Assembly: GCA_030448265.1 (NCBI GenBank)
Contig: JAUJNG010000005.1
Span: forward strand, 146,843-210,842
DNA from: Abditibacterium sp.
GTDB taxonomy: Bacteria > Armatimonadota > Abditibacteriia > Abditibacteriales > Abditibacteriaceae
Reading direction: 5' to 3'
DNA: 64,000 bases
In this document: one piece after another, positions 54,380 through 62,787 of the stretch
Position numbering within the stretch: position 1 is the stretch's first letter
How the letters are laid out: each line of letters opens with the position of its first letter
Program-made: the position numbers and the translations under genes
The notes under the pieces: generated by a model
Database searches by the model: none
What the model was told of the DNA's origin: nothing
Seen by the model: only the letters and a program-made list of their open reading frames with translations

Positions 54380-55025
54380 CGCTTCAAACTGCAGCGAGGA
54401 AAGGAAAATCGATCCTCCACATCTTTCTATTGCGTTCCTGTCTGCGGACATTGTTGAGGGACACACCTTCACTCTCAACACCGCGATTTACGCGGGAAGC
54501 CTGTCGATACACTGTCTTTGGTGGGTCACCTGAATTGTGGATAGAAAGCGCCGCCCCCAGTTGCCCAAGGCGGCGCTCTCGATATTCCATCTGTGTCCAC
54601 TCATATAGAGAACGGCCTATCGAGGCTTGCCTCCTCGCCCGCTGTTGGCACCTGGATGGTCGCGCTCCTTCAAACAAACAGCCCGCTCAAGATGCGCGAT
54701 GGTTTCCCGATGCTTACGCGATGGTTGTTCGTCTACTGGTAAGGCCACTTACCCTGGCGCTTCCTTTCCCTCATCTCTCGTTCGACTTCTTCGGGTTCAA
54801 ACGACTTCTTCGCCTCTGCTACTGCTTTGTCCCAGTCTCGTCCCAGATTCTCAGAATCAGTTTGAAAAGTCGGTAGCTGTTGGTCAAGCGGTTTGGAGGC
54901 GAGACGAGAGGCGAGACGACATTCACGAAGCGCTGGTTTCCTTTGCCGCTGCGCTCATCTGCTTCGCAGCCCTGTAGCTCTTTTATTTAGGAACTCTTAC
55001 GAAGGAGGGGTCGGGGGTGGTTTCC
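54380..55025. other. 646-bp gap with repeat and transposase debris
   Basis: Open frames here are scattered and none resembles a known protein as a whole. A 22-base copy of the dispersed repeat block 1 is at 54854-54875, and a transposase C-terminal fragment follows (listed separately). A GGCGGCGCT-type stretch at 54545-54585 is weakly palindromic. The region is probably a relic of mobile DNA. Confidence 0.5.
54876..54977 (+). pseudogene. C-terminal remnant of an IS5-family (IS402-group) transposase
   Basis: The frame reads WRRDERRDDIHEALVSFAAA LICFAAL then stops at TAG. The pattern R-x-ERR-x-DIHxA followed by ALIC is characteristic of the end of IS402-group transposases. Only about 30 residues survive. 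It directly follows a copy of the dispersed repeat (54854-54875). Confidence 0.5.
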
Positions 55026-57035
55026 TCAACTTTTCAATTTCGCCAACGCTACAACCCCGCTTACGAAACTCGCCATCGCCCAACCGTGCGGCGCGGCCCA
55101 GTAAGATTGTCCGGTCGGGCCTTGCATCAGTTCGGGCAAAAGTCCCGTCGGCGTGGCGCGGCGCAGCACGACTTGCAAATAACCCTGCGCGCGTTCGATG
55201 AGTTCGCGGTCATGATTGTTGGCCGCGACGTGCAGGCAACAGCGCGCCATCCACAGCGTGTTGACGCACGCCGGAACGCCGCCGACGTAAGCATCGCCCT
55301 CGAAACGCCGAATCGCACGGCCTCCCATCCAATCCACTTCTAATTTTTCCGTCACGGCGCGCAGCGTTCCAATAGCCAGTTCCAACTCTTCGGGAATCTG
55401 CAATTCGAGCAAGCCAAATGGTTCAATGGCGCCAAGACTCGCCGAATCGACGACTTCATCGGGCGTGCCGTCGGCTTTGAAACCGCGCACCAGATAACGG
55501 TATTTGCCGTTGTCGCGCACGAAATGGGTCAAAACGCCGTCTTTCATCTTCTGCGCGGCGAGGGCGTATTTCTTGTCGCCCAGCACGCGAAATGCGGTGA
55601 TAAAAGCAGCGTAAATCGCGGCGTTGGAATAGGTGAAGGAGCCGACGAAGGTTTCCCAGGTGTCGAAAGCGTTTTTGTGAACGCCCGTCGTTTCGTCCTG
55701 GCGGGAAAGCAGATAATCGGCGGCTTTTCGCAGCATTTCGGCATGCGTGGGCTTGACGATTTGACCGCGAATCGCGGCGCGGCGCGTGGTGGAAGGCAAT
55801 CCCGCGCCCGACCGTTGCGCGCGCAGTTCGCCCAGACTCGATTTCACTGGCGAAACTTCTGCCGTTTGTCCATCAAGCCATTTGCCGAACGCCCAACCGA
55901 CGGCGCCGACCTGATCGATTTGCAGCATATCGGGCGGCAGACACCAGTTGGGAGCCGGTTGGCCGTTGAGAAAATAGCGCTGGTGCCACAACCCCGATTC
56001 GTCCTGATGGCGCGCGCACCAATCGAAAAAGCCCGCCGAAAATTGGTCGTAACCGGCGTCGATGAGGCCGGAAACATATTCGCCGCCGTCGCGCGGCCAG
56101 AAGTAGCCGTAGCCGCCGCAGCTTTCAAATTCGGGGTCGAATTCGGGCGCCGCGACCGCCACGCCCTCTTCGCCGCTCAAAAGCGGCAGACAGAGCAGCG
56201 AGCGTTTGAAACCCTCTGTTAAATCATCGGGCAGCGTCGCGCCGGTTTTTTCGAGGGTTTCCAGGCCAGGCGCAAGCCATTTCGCATCGTTTCCCTGGCG
56301 GGTTTGCAGATGCGTTTGGGATGGAATCGCGGCGGCGCGGTGGTAGTGACTGAGCGCCTCGTTCTGGCCGCGTCCGAGCGCGAAAATCGCGGTTTTAGTC
56401 ACTTTTTCCTGTGGCTGAAGTTCGGCGTAGAAGCCAAATGCCCAGTTGACATCGCCGATTTCCAAATCCTGGCACTGCAAAATGCCGTTTTCGAGCGCTT
56501 TTCTGGCGTTGTGGCCCCAGTTTTCGCCCGCTTTGCCGCACTGCCAGCCTTGCAGCGCATCGCCGCCGACCGCGAGCGCGGTTTCGCGGTGGTTTTGCAC
56601 CAAAATGCCCGATCCGCGCGAGAACACCACGCCGTTGCCTTCGCGGTGGCCGTCCATGTTCCAGTCGCCGAAATGGTAGAAACCGCCGTTGCACCAGAAA
56701 TCAGAGCGATTTTCGACCTCAATACGGCGCACCAAAACCGGCAAGTCGTCGGGAACAACGTCGGTGAAGGTGATTTTGAGACCCAATCCCTCAACGACGG
56801 TCTGAAGGACGTTGGAATCGGGCAGGTAGCTTTGATGGCGCGACCACTGCTCGCCGAAAGTCCAGTGCAGACGGCCCTGCCCGCCGTGACCCAGATAAAC
56901 GCAGGGCAGACACTGATGGATGTGCTGGGGCGCGTCCTTGTGCGGGTAAAACCACGCCATGAGTTCGCCCGACTGTCCGAGCGTGAGAAGGGTTTGCGCG
57001 TTGCCGAGAGTGGCAGTGGGGAGGAAAACGGGCAT
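55026..57035 (-). CDS. GH15 glucoamylase-like enzyme
   Basis: Encodes 669 residues from ATG 57035. The first 270 are a beta-sandwich domain of bacterial GH15 enzymes (LGNAQTLLTLGQSGELMAWF, FHFGDWN-like YHFGDWNMDGHREG). The (alpha/alpha)6 barrel includes GGYGYFWPRDGGEYVSGLID, MLQIDQVGAVGWAFGKWL, and AFDTWETFVGSFTYSNAAIY, where the Glu after DTW is the expected acid. The general base should lie in the C-terminal segment GLLPELMQGPTGQSYWAAPH. It releases glucose from alpha-glucans in the cytoplasm; no signal peptide is seen. It is divergent from the APC permease beyond a large palindrome. Confidence 0.9.
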   Translation of the reverse strand: MPVFLPTATLGNAQTLLTLGQSGELMAWFYPHKDAPQHIHQCLPCVYLGHGGQGRLHWTFGEQWSRHQSYLPDSNVLQTVVEGLGLKITFTDVVPDDLPVLVRRIEVENRSDFWCNGGFYHFGDWNMDGHREGNGVVFSRGSGILVQNHRETALAVGGDALQGWQCGKAGENWGHNARKALENGILQCQDLEIGDVNWAFGFYAELQPQEKVTKTAIFALGRGQNEALSHYHRAAAIPSQTHLQTRQGNDAKWLAPGLETLEKTGATLPDDLTEGFKRSLLCLPLLSGEEGVAVAAPEFDPEFESCGGYGYFWPRDGGEYVSGLIDAGYDQFSAGFFDWCARHQDESGLWHQRYFLNGQPAPNWCLPPDMLQIDQVGAVGWAFGKWLDGQTAEVSPVKSSLGELRAQRSGAGLPSTTRRAAIRGQIVKPTHAEMLRKAADYLLSRQDETTGVHKNAFDTWETFVGSFTYSNAAIYAAFITAFRVLGDKKYALAAQKMKDGVLTHFVRDNGKYRYLVRGFKADGTPDEVVDSASLGAIEPFGLLELQIPEELELAIGTLRAVTEKLEVDWMGGRAIRRFEGDAYVGGVPACVNTLWMARCCLHVAANNHDRELIERAQGYLQVVLRRATPTGLLPELMQGPTGQSYWAAPHGWAMASFVSGVVALAKLKS

Positions 57036-57076
57036 GAAGTAGGGAAATCCTTGAGGAAAAAACTGCGCTTAAAGGC

Positions 57077-57256
57077 TAACACTTCACCGGAAGCTAAAGC
57101 ATCCGGCAGGAGGCCTGCGGCCCTGGGTGCTGCACCCGCTTCCGCTCAAAATTGGTCGCGTTGCCTCGAACGTGGCGAGTCGCTGTTTCGACGGGGTGCG
57201 AAGCACCCAGGGCCGCAGGCCTCCTGCCGGATGCTTTAGCTTCCGGTGAAGTGTTA
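57077..57256. repeat. Perfect 55-bp inverted repeat, the longest arms in the window
   Basis: The arms 57077-57131 and 57202-57256 are perfect over 55 bp (core CCGGCAGGAGGCCTGCGGCC) and extend imperfectly inward (GGGTGCTGCACCC-like). Total 180 bp. It sits between divergent starts (57035 and 57269), 13 bp before the ATG of the permease, so it occupies the promoter region and cannot be a terminator for either gene. Confidence 0.95.
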
Positions 57257-57268
57257 AAATCCCGCTCA

Positions 57269-58696
57269 ATGTCACAACAAACGGAAAATTCGACTCCCAA
57301 CGCGCCCCATCTGGCGCGCACGATGGGACTGGGCGCGCTCATCATCTACGGCGTCGGCGATATGCTGGGCGCAGGCATTTACGGCGCCATCGGTGAATAT
57401 GCCGGAAAAATGGGCAGCGCCATCTGGCTCGCTTTCGGGATGAGTTTGATTGCGGCAATCTTCACCGGCCTGTCGTATGCGTCGCTGGGTTCGCGTTATC
57501 CGCGTGCGGCGGGTGCAGCTTTTATCACCTATCGCGCTTTTAACAAAACCTTTTTGAGCTATGCGGTAGGTCTTGCGATTTGCGCGTCCGGCCTGACCAG
57601 TTTCGCCACCCAGTCGCGCGCTTTCGGCGGTTATTTCCTGGCGTTTTTGGGTTACCAACTGCCGAGCGCCAAGGGCAGTTTGCCCGTCGTGCCGCTGATT
57701 GTGGGGCCGCTTCTCATCGTGGCTTTCATCTTCCTGCTGACGGCCATCAACTTTCGCGGCATGAAAGAATCCATCTGGGCCAACGCGCTTTGCACCGCGA
57801 TTGAAGTCGGTGGTTTGCTCTTGGTGGTGGCGTTTGGCGCGCGTTTTATCGGCAGCGTTAATTTGTTCGAAGTGCCCTCGGCGACAAGTCCAACGGGCGG
57901 CGTTTCTTTTCCGAGCCTGGGCGCCCTCGGCGTTGGGACGCTGGCGCTACAGGGCGCGATTTTGACGTTTTATTCGTTTATTGGCTTCGAAGATATGATC
58001 AATGTTTCGGAAGAAGTCAAAGACCCGCAACGCAACTTCCCGCGCGCTGTGGTGCTGGCACTTCTGGTGACTGCCGTGATTTACGCCTTGGTGGCGATTG
58101 TCGCGATTTCGGTCGTGCCGTGGCGCGAACTGGCGGGCGCGAGCAACCCGATGACGCGTGTGATGACAATTGCGGCGCCCTGGTTCCCGCCGCGCGCCTT
58201 CGATATGATCGCGATGTTCGCCATCGCTAACACCGCGCTCTTGAATTACATCATGGGGAGCCGTCTGGTTTATGGCATGGCCCAACAGGGCTTTTTGCCA
58301 CGCGTCCTGGGCGAAGTTCACCCAAAACGCCGCACCCCGCACCGTGCCATTCTGGTGCTGATGATCATCACCATTGGGCTCGCGCTGGTGGGAGACATCA
58401 AGTCGTTAGCGGCCGCGACCTCGACGCTACTGCTCATGATTTTCGTTTTCGTGAACGCCTCGCTCATCGTGCTCAAGCGCAGGCCGAGCGAAGCCAAAGG
58501 GTTTTTCGAAGTCCCCACCTTTGTGCCGCTGATGGGAATCGCAACCAGCCTGATGATGCTGGTCGCGGCCGCATTCGACCCTACACGGCGCCCCTCATTC
58601 GCCATCGCGCTGGGACTTATCGCGCTGATTACGGTGCTTTATTTCGTGATGCGGCCCAAAAACGTGAGCGATGAAACTTTGGCGGAATTAGGTTGA
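57269..58696 (+). CDS. APC-family amino acid permease
   Basis: A 475-residue protein with about twelve membrane helices. TM1 has the unwound motif GVGDMLGAGIYGAIGEYAGK, the substrate site of APC transporters. Others include GLSYASLGSRYPRAAGAAFI and the TM6 segment LTFYSFIGFEDMINVSEEVK D. The C-terminal helices LALVGDIKSLAAATSTLLLM fit the family. It imports amino acids by cation symport or exchange. It resembles cationic amino acid transporter-type members, though the substrate is not certain. The ATG at 57269 is used; an upstream extension lies in the palindrome. Confidence 0.92.
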   Translation: MSQQTENSTPNAPHLARTMGLGALIIYGVGDMLGAGIYGAIGEYAGKMGSAIWLAFGMSLIAAIFTGLSYASLGSRYPRAAGAAFITYRAFNKTFLSYAVGLAICASGLTSFATQSRAFGGYFLAFLGYQLPSAKGSLPVVPLIVGPLLIVAFIFLLTAINFRGMKESIWANALCTAIEVGGLLLVVAFGARFIGSVNLFEVPSATSPTGGVSFPSLGALGVGTLALQGAILTFYSFIGFEDMINVSEEVKDPQRNFPRAVVLALLVTAVIYALVAIVAISVVPWRELAGASNPMTRVMTIAAPWFPPRAFDMIAMFAIANTALLNYIMGSRLVYGMAQQGFLPRVLGEVHPKRRTPHRAILVLMIITIGLALVGDIKSLAAATSTLLLMIFVFVNASLIVLKRRPSEAKGFFEVPTFVPLMGIATSLMMLVAAAFDPTRRPSFAIALGLIALITVLYFVMRPKNVSDETLAELG

Positions 58697-58697
58697 T

Positions 58698-58794
58698 TAG
58701 CCACAGAGAACACAAAGAAGACACAGAGAGGCACAGAGAAATTTAAAAGAATTCTCTGTGCCTCTCTGTGTCTTCTTTGTGCTCTCTGTGGCTA
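58698..58794. repeat. Long inverted repeat, CACAGAGAACACAAAGAA type, copy 2
   Basis: The arms 58698-58742 and 58750-58794 match over about 43 bp with one mismatch. It starts at the APC stop codon and its right arm lies within the bioF coding end. It shares the word CACAGAGAACACAAAGAA with 83-189. It is between convergent genes and could act as a bidirectional terminator. Confidence 0.95.
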
Positions 58795-59903
58795 AAGCCC
58801 GCCACGATGCACGCTAAATCGCCCTCGTTCCAGCCCGCATTGATGCCGATTCGCAGTCTCGAACTTCCCACCGGCACTGTCGGCGGGCGAATCGCGCGGC
58901 ACCACAGGCCGCGTTCGAGCAGCTTCTCCGACAGTTCCAGCGCGCGTTTTTCCGCGCCGATTATCACCGGAAAAATCGGCGAAGGCTGCAAGCGCACCTC
59001 GAAACCTAAATTGCCCAATTTCTCGGCCAAAAATCGCGCGTTGGCCCGCAAGGTTCCGATGCGCTGCGGTTCGCGTGCGATGATTTCCAGAGATTTGAGA
59101 GCCGCGCCGACGGCGGGTGGATTGAGGCCGGTCGAATAAATGAAAGGCCGCGCCGCGTTGACCAGAAAATCAATCAAAACGCGCGGCCCCGCCACGAAAC
59201 CGCCCTGACTGCCCAGCGCCTTGGAAAGCGTGCCGACATGGACGATGCGCTCGTCGCCGAGGCCAAAATGTTCAGTTATGCCGCGTCCGCTTGCGCCTAA
59301 AGTGCCGGTGCCGTGCGCGTCGTCCAATAATAAAAGGGCGTCGAATTCGCGGGCGAGATTCAACAGCGCGGGAAGGTCGCACAGATCGCCGTCCATTGAA
59401 AACACGGCGTCGGCGATGATGATTTTGCGATTGGGCGCCGATTTTTCGAGCAGTTCGCGCAGTTTGGGGTTCGATGCGAAATAACGCACCGTCGCGCCCT
59501 GGCTTTGGGCCAGACGGCAGCCGTCGAGAAGCGAAGCATGGTTGCGCTTGTGACAAAACAGCGCGGTCTCCGCGTTCGACAGCGCGCCAATCACGCCCCC
59601 ATTCGCCGCGTAGCCGCTCGAAAAAACCAGCGCCGCCTCAGTTTGTTTGAAGTGGGCCAGCGCATTTTCCAACTCTTCGACAAGCCAAAACTGCCCCGAA
59701 ACCAGCCGCGAGGCACGCGCTCCGGCGCCGAACCGCGCGGCGGCATCCTGGGCGGCAGCGACGACTTCGGGATGCCGCGAAAGGCCGAGATAATCGTTGG
59801 AAGCCAAATCGAGCGCACCATCGGGCACACTTTGCAAAGTGCGGCGCAGCGATTTCGCCTCGCGCGCGTTCAATTCGGAGGCTAATTCTTCCCAAAAAAT
59901 CAT
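58743..59903 (-). CDS. bioF: 8-amino-7-oxononanoate synthase-like PLP enzyme (BioF family)
   Basis: A 386-residue alpha-oxoamine synthase. It shows DLASNDYLGLSRHPEVVAAA, GARASRLVSGQFWLVEELEN, the PLP-stacking His in CHKRNHASLLDG, DDAHGTGTLGASGRG and the Schiff-base Lys in GTLSKALGSQGGFVAG. In biotin synthesis it condenses pimeloyl-thioester with alanine; the related 2-amino-3-ketobutyrate ligase (Kbl) cannot be excluded, and no other bio genes are nearby. The last 16 residues (SHREHKEDTERHREFF) are translated from the adjoining palindrome. The true ancestral end is probably VAGF. Confidence 0.85.
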   Translation of the reverse strand: MIFWEELASELNAREAKSLRRTLQSVPDGALDLASNDYLGLSRHPEVVAAAQDAAARFGAGARASRLVSGQFWLVEELENALAHFKQTEAALVFSSGYAANGGVIGALSNAETALFCHKRNHASLLDGCRLAQSQGATVRYFASNPKLRELLEKSAPNRKIIIADAVFSMDGDLCDLPALLNLAREFDALLLLDDAHGTGTLGASGRGITEHFGLGDERIVHVGTLSKALGSQGGFVAGPRVLIDFLVNAARPFIYSTGLNPPAVGAALKSLEIIAREPQRIGTLRANARFLAEKLGNLGFEVRLQPSPIFPVIIGAEKRALELSEKLLERGLWCRAIRPPTVPVGSSRLRIGINAGWNEGDLACIVAGFSHREHKEDTERHREFF

Positions 59904-59910
59904 AAGGAAT

Positions 59911-59977
59911 TAATGGCCACAAAAAACACAAAAGTAGGATTGTCGAAACGTCCCTTTTGTGAATTTTGTGGCCATTA
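59911..59977. repeat. Inverted repeat upstream of bioF
   Basis: The arms 59911-59934 and 59954-59977 are 24 bp with two mismatches (TAATGGCCACAAAA-type). It fills the gap between the bioF ATG (59903) and the end of the dipeptidase gene (59981). Confidence 0.85.
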
Positions 59978-59980
59978 AAA

Positions 59981-60700
59981 TTAAACCGGCGGCGTCCAGT
60001 CGGGAATTTGATCGGGATGAACCGCGCCGTAAAGCGCTTTGGGATGCCCGCCGCGCAAGGCCCAGCCTGGTTCGCCGTAGCTCCAGTGCCACCATTCGCC
60101 GCGAAAATTGGTCAGGCCCGACGCGGTGAGAACGTCAATCAGTAAATCGCGGTTTTTGCGCGCTTCGCTCGACAATCCTTCGATATAAGTCGGCGCCGAT
60201 TCCCAGCCCATCTCGAAGGGCGAAATGAAATCGAGCCGCTCGCCGTCGGCGCCGACAATCGCCAGATCGACGGCGCCGCCCGTGGTGTGTGGCGGCGGCG
60301 TGTCCCAGATCGGCGGCGCGGAGAAGACGTTGATATACCTCGTGACGAACTCGTCGCTCCAGTGCGGATATTTTTCGCGCGTCTCGGCCCACACGATGTC
60401 ATACATCGCTTTTTGGGTCTCGAAAGGCCGGAAAGCGCCCACGATAATCAAGCTCAAATCGTTGGGCAGCAGACTTTGGGCGTGCGCCAGCATCTTGGCG
60501 ACCGAAAGACGCGCTGTGCCAAAGCGCGGAAAATCGAAGCGCGGGCTTTCGTGGAGCCATTTGAGGTCGGGGCAGACTTCGAATACGTCAACGAGCGGTT
60601 CGCCGTTGTCTTCGATGGGAATGGGAATGAGCCATTCGAGCGGCTCGCCGAAATGGTCGATTTCAGGCAGCGCGGGCGGGTCTTGGATGGGTTGTGACAT
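59981..60700 (-). CDS. VanX-like D-alanyl-D-alanine dipeptidase (peptidase M15D)
   Basis: Encodes 239 residues from ATG 60700. It has the Zn-binding segment PHTTGGAVDLAIVGADGER (His and Asp) and the GEWWHWSYGEPGWAL segment with catalytic Glu and third ligand His, as in VanX/DdpX. FRPFETQKAMYDIVWAETRE is also conserved. It hydrolyses D-Ala-D-Ala, in cell-wall recycling or, in resistance clusters, lowering precursor levels; no vanH/vanA genes are seen, so a housekeeping role is likelier. No signal peptide, so cytoplasmic. Its start overlaps the stop of the upstream methyltransferase by one base (TAATG). Confidence 0.9.
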   Translation of the reverse strand: MSQPIQDPPALPEIDHFGEPLEWLIPIPIEDNGEPLVDVFEVCPDLKWLHESPRFDFPRFGTARLSVAKMLAHAQSLLPNDLSLIIVGAFRPFETQKAMYDIVWAETREKYPHWSDEFVTRYINVFSAPPIWDTPPPHTTGGAVDLAIVGADGERLDFISPFEMGWESAPTYIEGLSSEARKNRDLLIDVLTASGLTNFRGEWWHWSYGEPGWALRGGHPKALYGAVHPDQIPDWTPPV

Positions 60701-61326
60701 TATTGGGGCGTGACCATTCGGACGAAAAAGAGCGCGATAAGAATGAACGTGGCGATGGTGGTGGGCAGTTCTTTGTTGCCGGAAAATTCGCCCGTCCCGC
60801 CGAAAAAGAGGTCGCGGCTCCAACGCCGGTTTTCGGTTGTGAAGGGGTCTTTATAAGGCGTGGGGCGCGGAAAAAGCGAGGGCACTCCAGCACGATATTG
60901 GCGAAACTGGTCGCCGAAAAGTTCTTCCAGGCGCCCGCCTTCGCGTTTCTCTTTGCGCGGCATATAACCGAGGAAGAAAAACGCCATCCCGAACCCAAAA
61001 ATGCCCCACACCCACAGGTTTTGCAGGCCCGACATCAGCGCAAAACCGATGAGAACACAAAAGCGGCCCAGATAAAACGGGTTGCGCGTGTATTGGTAAG
61101 GGCCGGAAACGGCGAGGCGACGGTCGCGGGTGAGGTGCCCGCCGGCCCAGACGCGAATCAGGGCGCCGATGGCGGTCAAAACCGCGCCAGGATAGAAAAG
61201 TTTGGGAATCGGATGGGAAAGGTAGATCATCAAACCAATCAGCGCGAAGAGCGCGAGCAGTTTGAGTTTTTCGATGAGCGGCTTGTTGAAAAAGCCGAGA
61301 TTGGTTTTGGCGGGTGATTCGGTCAT
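60700..61326 (-). CDS. Isoprenylcysteine carboxyl methyltransferase-family membrane protein
   Basis: A 208-residue membrane protein with helices near 20-40, 45-60, 95-125 and 180-205. The conserved segment SGPYQYTRNPFYLG and the downstream EELFGDQFRQYRAGVPSLFP match the ICMT/PEMT group of SAM-dependent methyltransferases. Bacterial members methylate small lipophilic or thiol substrates, mostly unknown. The C-terminal extension of about 60 residues (FTTENRRWSRDLFFGGTGEF plus a helix) is longer than usual. It is the upstream partner of the dipeptidase gene. Confidence 0.87.
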   Translation of the reverse strand: MTESPAKTNLGFFNKPLIEKLKLLALFALIGLMIYLSHPIPKLFYPGAVLTAIGALIRVWAGGHLTRDRRLAVSGPYQYTRNPFYLGRFCVLIGFALMSGLQNLWVWGIFGFGMAFFFLGYMPRKEKREGGRLEELFGDQFRQYRAGVPSLFPRPTPYKDPFTTENRRWSRDLFFGGTGEFSGNKELPTTIATFILIALFFVRMVTPQ

Positions 61327-61371
61327 AATGCGCCCTTAAAGGCTAACATTTTGACCACGCGACGGGAAACC

Positions 61372-61480
61372 AGCAGAGGAGCGGGGGAGCAGAGGAGCGG
61401 AGGAGAAAGGGCGAACGAAACAGCAAAGCAATTTCGTTTTCCCCTACTCCTCCGCTCCTCTGCTCCCCTGCTCCTCCGCT
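61372..61480. repeat. Inverted repeat, GAGCGGAGGAG type, copy 2
   Basis: The arms 61372-61405 and 61447-61480 match over 34 bp with a few mismatches. The words GGAGCAGAGGAGCGGAGGAG are shared with 15975-16112. The right arm encodes the last residues of the SDR protein (EEQGSRGAEE), whose stop codon is at its inner edge. Confidence 0.9.
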
Positions 61481-62484
61481 TGAGCGCGCACCATCAACCC
61501 CAAAACCCCCAGCAACACCCCATACCCCAGCGCGGTGCGAAAACTGGGATGGGTTTCGAGCCACGTCACCAGACTGGTGCCGCGCGCGGTCGGAAAATCG
61601 CCGCGCACGCGACTGTCTTTGGTGACGGATTCAAACAGGTTGGTCGGCGCGTCGGCGCTTTTTGGCTCCGGCGTCTTTTGCATCCAGAACGAGGTGAGGC
61701 GCAAATACAAGTCGGCCAGGTGCGGCGAAAAGCGTTTGGAAACCGCGAAAAACCAGCCCGCGCCGCCCACGATGATTTCGGGAATCGGCTTCGAGGCCGC
61801 CGCCACAATCGCGCTCGCCACGATTTCAGGCTGATATATCGGCGGCAGCGCCTGCGGTTTGACGCCCAGTTTGGTGCGCGCATTATTGAAAAACGGCGTG
61901 TTGATGCCGCTCGGCATGATGTTGGAGACCGAAACCGGCACGTCTTCGTGGTCTAACTCGATGCGAAGCACATCCAGATACGATTTCATACCGTGCTTGG
62001 CCGCGCTGTAGGCCGCGTGATAGGGAATGCCCACAATCGCCTCGACCGACGACACCTGAATCAGGGCGCCGCCGCTTTTTTTGAGATGCGGCAAGGCGAC
62101 CATCGCGCCCCAGGCCGCGCCGGTGAGCGTGACATCGATGATGCGCTTCCATTCATCGGGCGTGGTTTGCTCGAAAGTGGCATACATTCCGGCGGCGGCG
62201 GTGTGAATCCAGGTATCGATGCGGCCATATTTCTCGACCGCGAAGCGCGCCACGTTCTCGATTTGCTCGAACTGCGCGGCGTCGGCCACGACATAACTCG
62301 CCTCGCCGCCTGCAACGCGGATTTCATGCACCAGGCTTTGCAGCCCATCTTCATTGCGCGCCGCGACAACGACTTCGGCGCCTTTTTGCGCCATCGCCAG
62401 GGCTGTTGCGCGCCCGATGCCGGATGAGGCGCCGAAGATAACGGCGACTTGCTGATCGATTGGTTTAAGCGTGATTTTTCCCAT
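61444..62484 (-). CDS. Short-chain dehydrogenase with C-terminal membrane tail
   Basis: A 346-residue SDR. The cofactor motif AVIFGASSGIGRATALAMAQ has a pattern usual for NADP(H) users, with ARNEDGLQSLV following; catalytic SSVEAIVG (Ser) and YSAAKHG (Tyr and Lys) are present. After the Rossmann domain (about 1-260) a helical tail has a hydrophobic segment (LGYGVLLGVLGLMVRA), probably a membrane anchor. The last ten residues come from a palindromic repeat. Members are often annotated as ketoreductases; the substrate is unknown. It is well separated from the methyltransferase gene. Confidence 0.88.
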   Translation of the reverse strand: MGKITLKPIDQQVAVIFGASSGIGRATALAMAQKGAEVVVAARNEDGLQSLVHEIRVAGGEASYVVADAAQFEQIENVARFAVEKYGRIDTWIHTAAAGMYATFEQTTPDEWKRIIDVTLTGAAWGAMVALPHLKKSGGALIQVSSVEAIVGIPYHAAYSAAKHGMKSYLDVLRIELDHEDVPVSVSNIMPSGINTPFFNNARTKLGVKPQALPPIYQPEIVASAIVAAASKPIPEIIVGGAGWFFAVSKRFSPHLADLYLRLTSFWMQKTPEPKSADAPTNLFESVTKDSRVRGDFPTARGTSLVTWLETHPSFRTALGYGVLLGVLGLMVRAQAEEQGSRGAEE

Positions 62485-62553
62485 GATTGAGGCGCCCGAC
62501 TTTGCAAGGCCCGTTCCGGCGCGGAAGTTTTAAACTGGAAAAGGGAGGCGGAA

Positions 62554-62787
62554 ATGACAACACAACAAATCGAAGAACTGGCGCGGCAGGTGAAAACTTT
62601 GCCGGCGCAGCAACAAAGGGAAGTCGCGGATTTCGTGGCGTTCTTGAAGACCAGAACCAGGCCGCGCGGCACGCCAGGACATATGTTAAGGCCGCTCAAA
62701 GACACGCTTTCCGATGAGGAAGCGCGGCAGATGATGGCTGACATCGAAGAAGGCTGCGGTCAGATTGATTGGGAGGGCTGGAAATGA
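62554..62787 (+). CDS. DUF2281-like antitoxin
   Basis: A 77-residue protein with AAGGGAGG upstream. The N-terminus EELARQVKTLPAQQQREVAD FVAFLK-like resembles the DUF2281 domain common in type II antitoxins, where LPxxxxxEVxDFxxxL is conserved. The C-terminus is acidic and mostly disordered (MMADIEEGCGQIDWEGWK), suited to wrap the toxin. Overlaps the toxin gene by four bases (ATGA). Confidence 0.8.
   Translation: MTTQQIEELARQVKTLPAQQQREVADFVAFLKTRTRPRGTPGHMLRPLKDTLSDEEARQMMADIEEGCGQIDWEGWK

Noticed and set aside
54380..54853. Short open frames considered as genes
   Set aside because: They overlap one another in several frames, lack start signals, and resemble no family; more likely mobile-DNA debris.
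59981..60700. VanX-like gene considered as part of a vancomycin resistance cluster
   Set aside because: No vanH, vanA or vanRS homologues are in the surrounding sequence.
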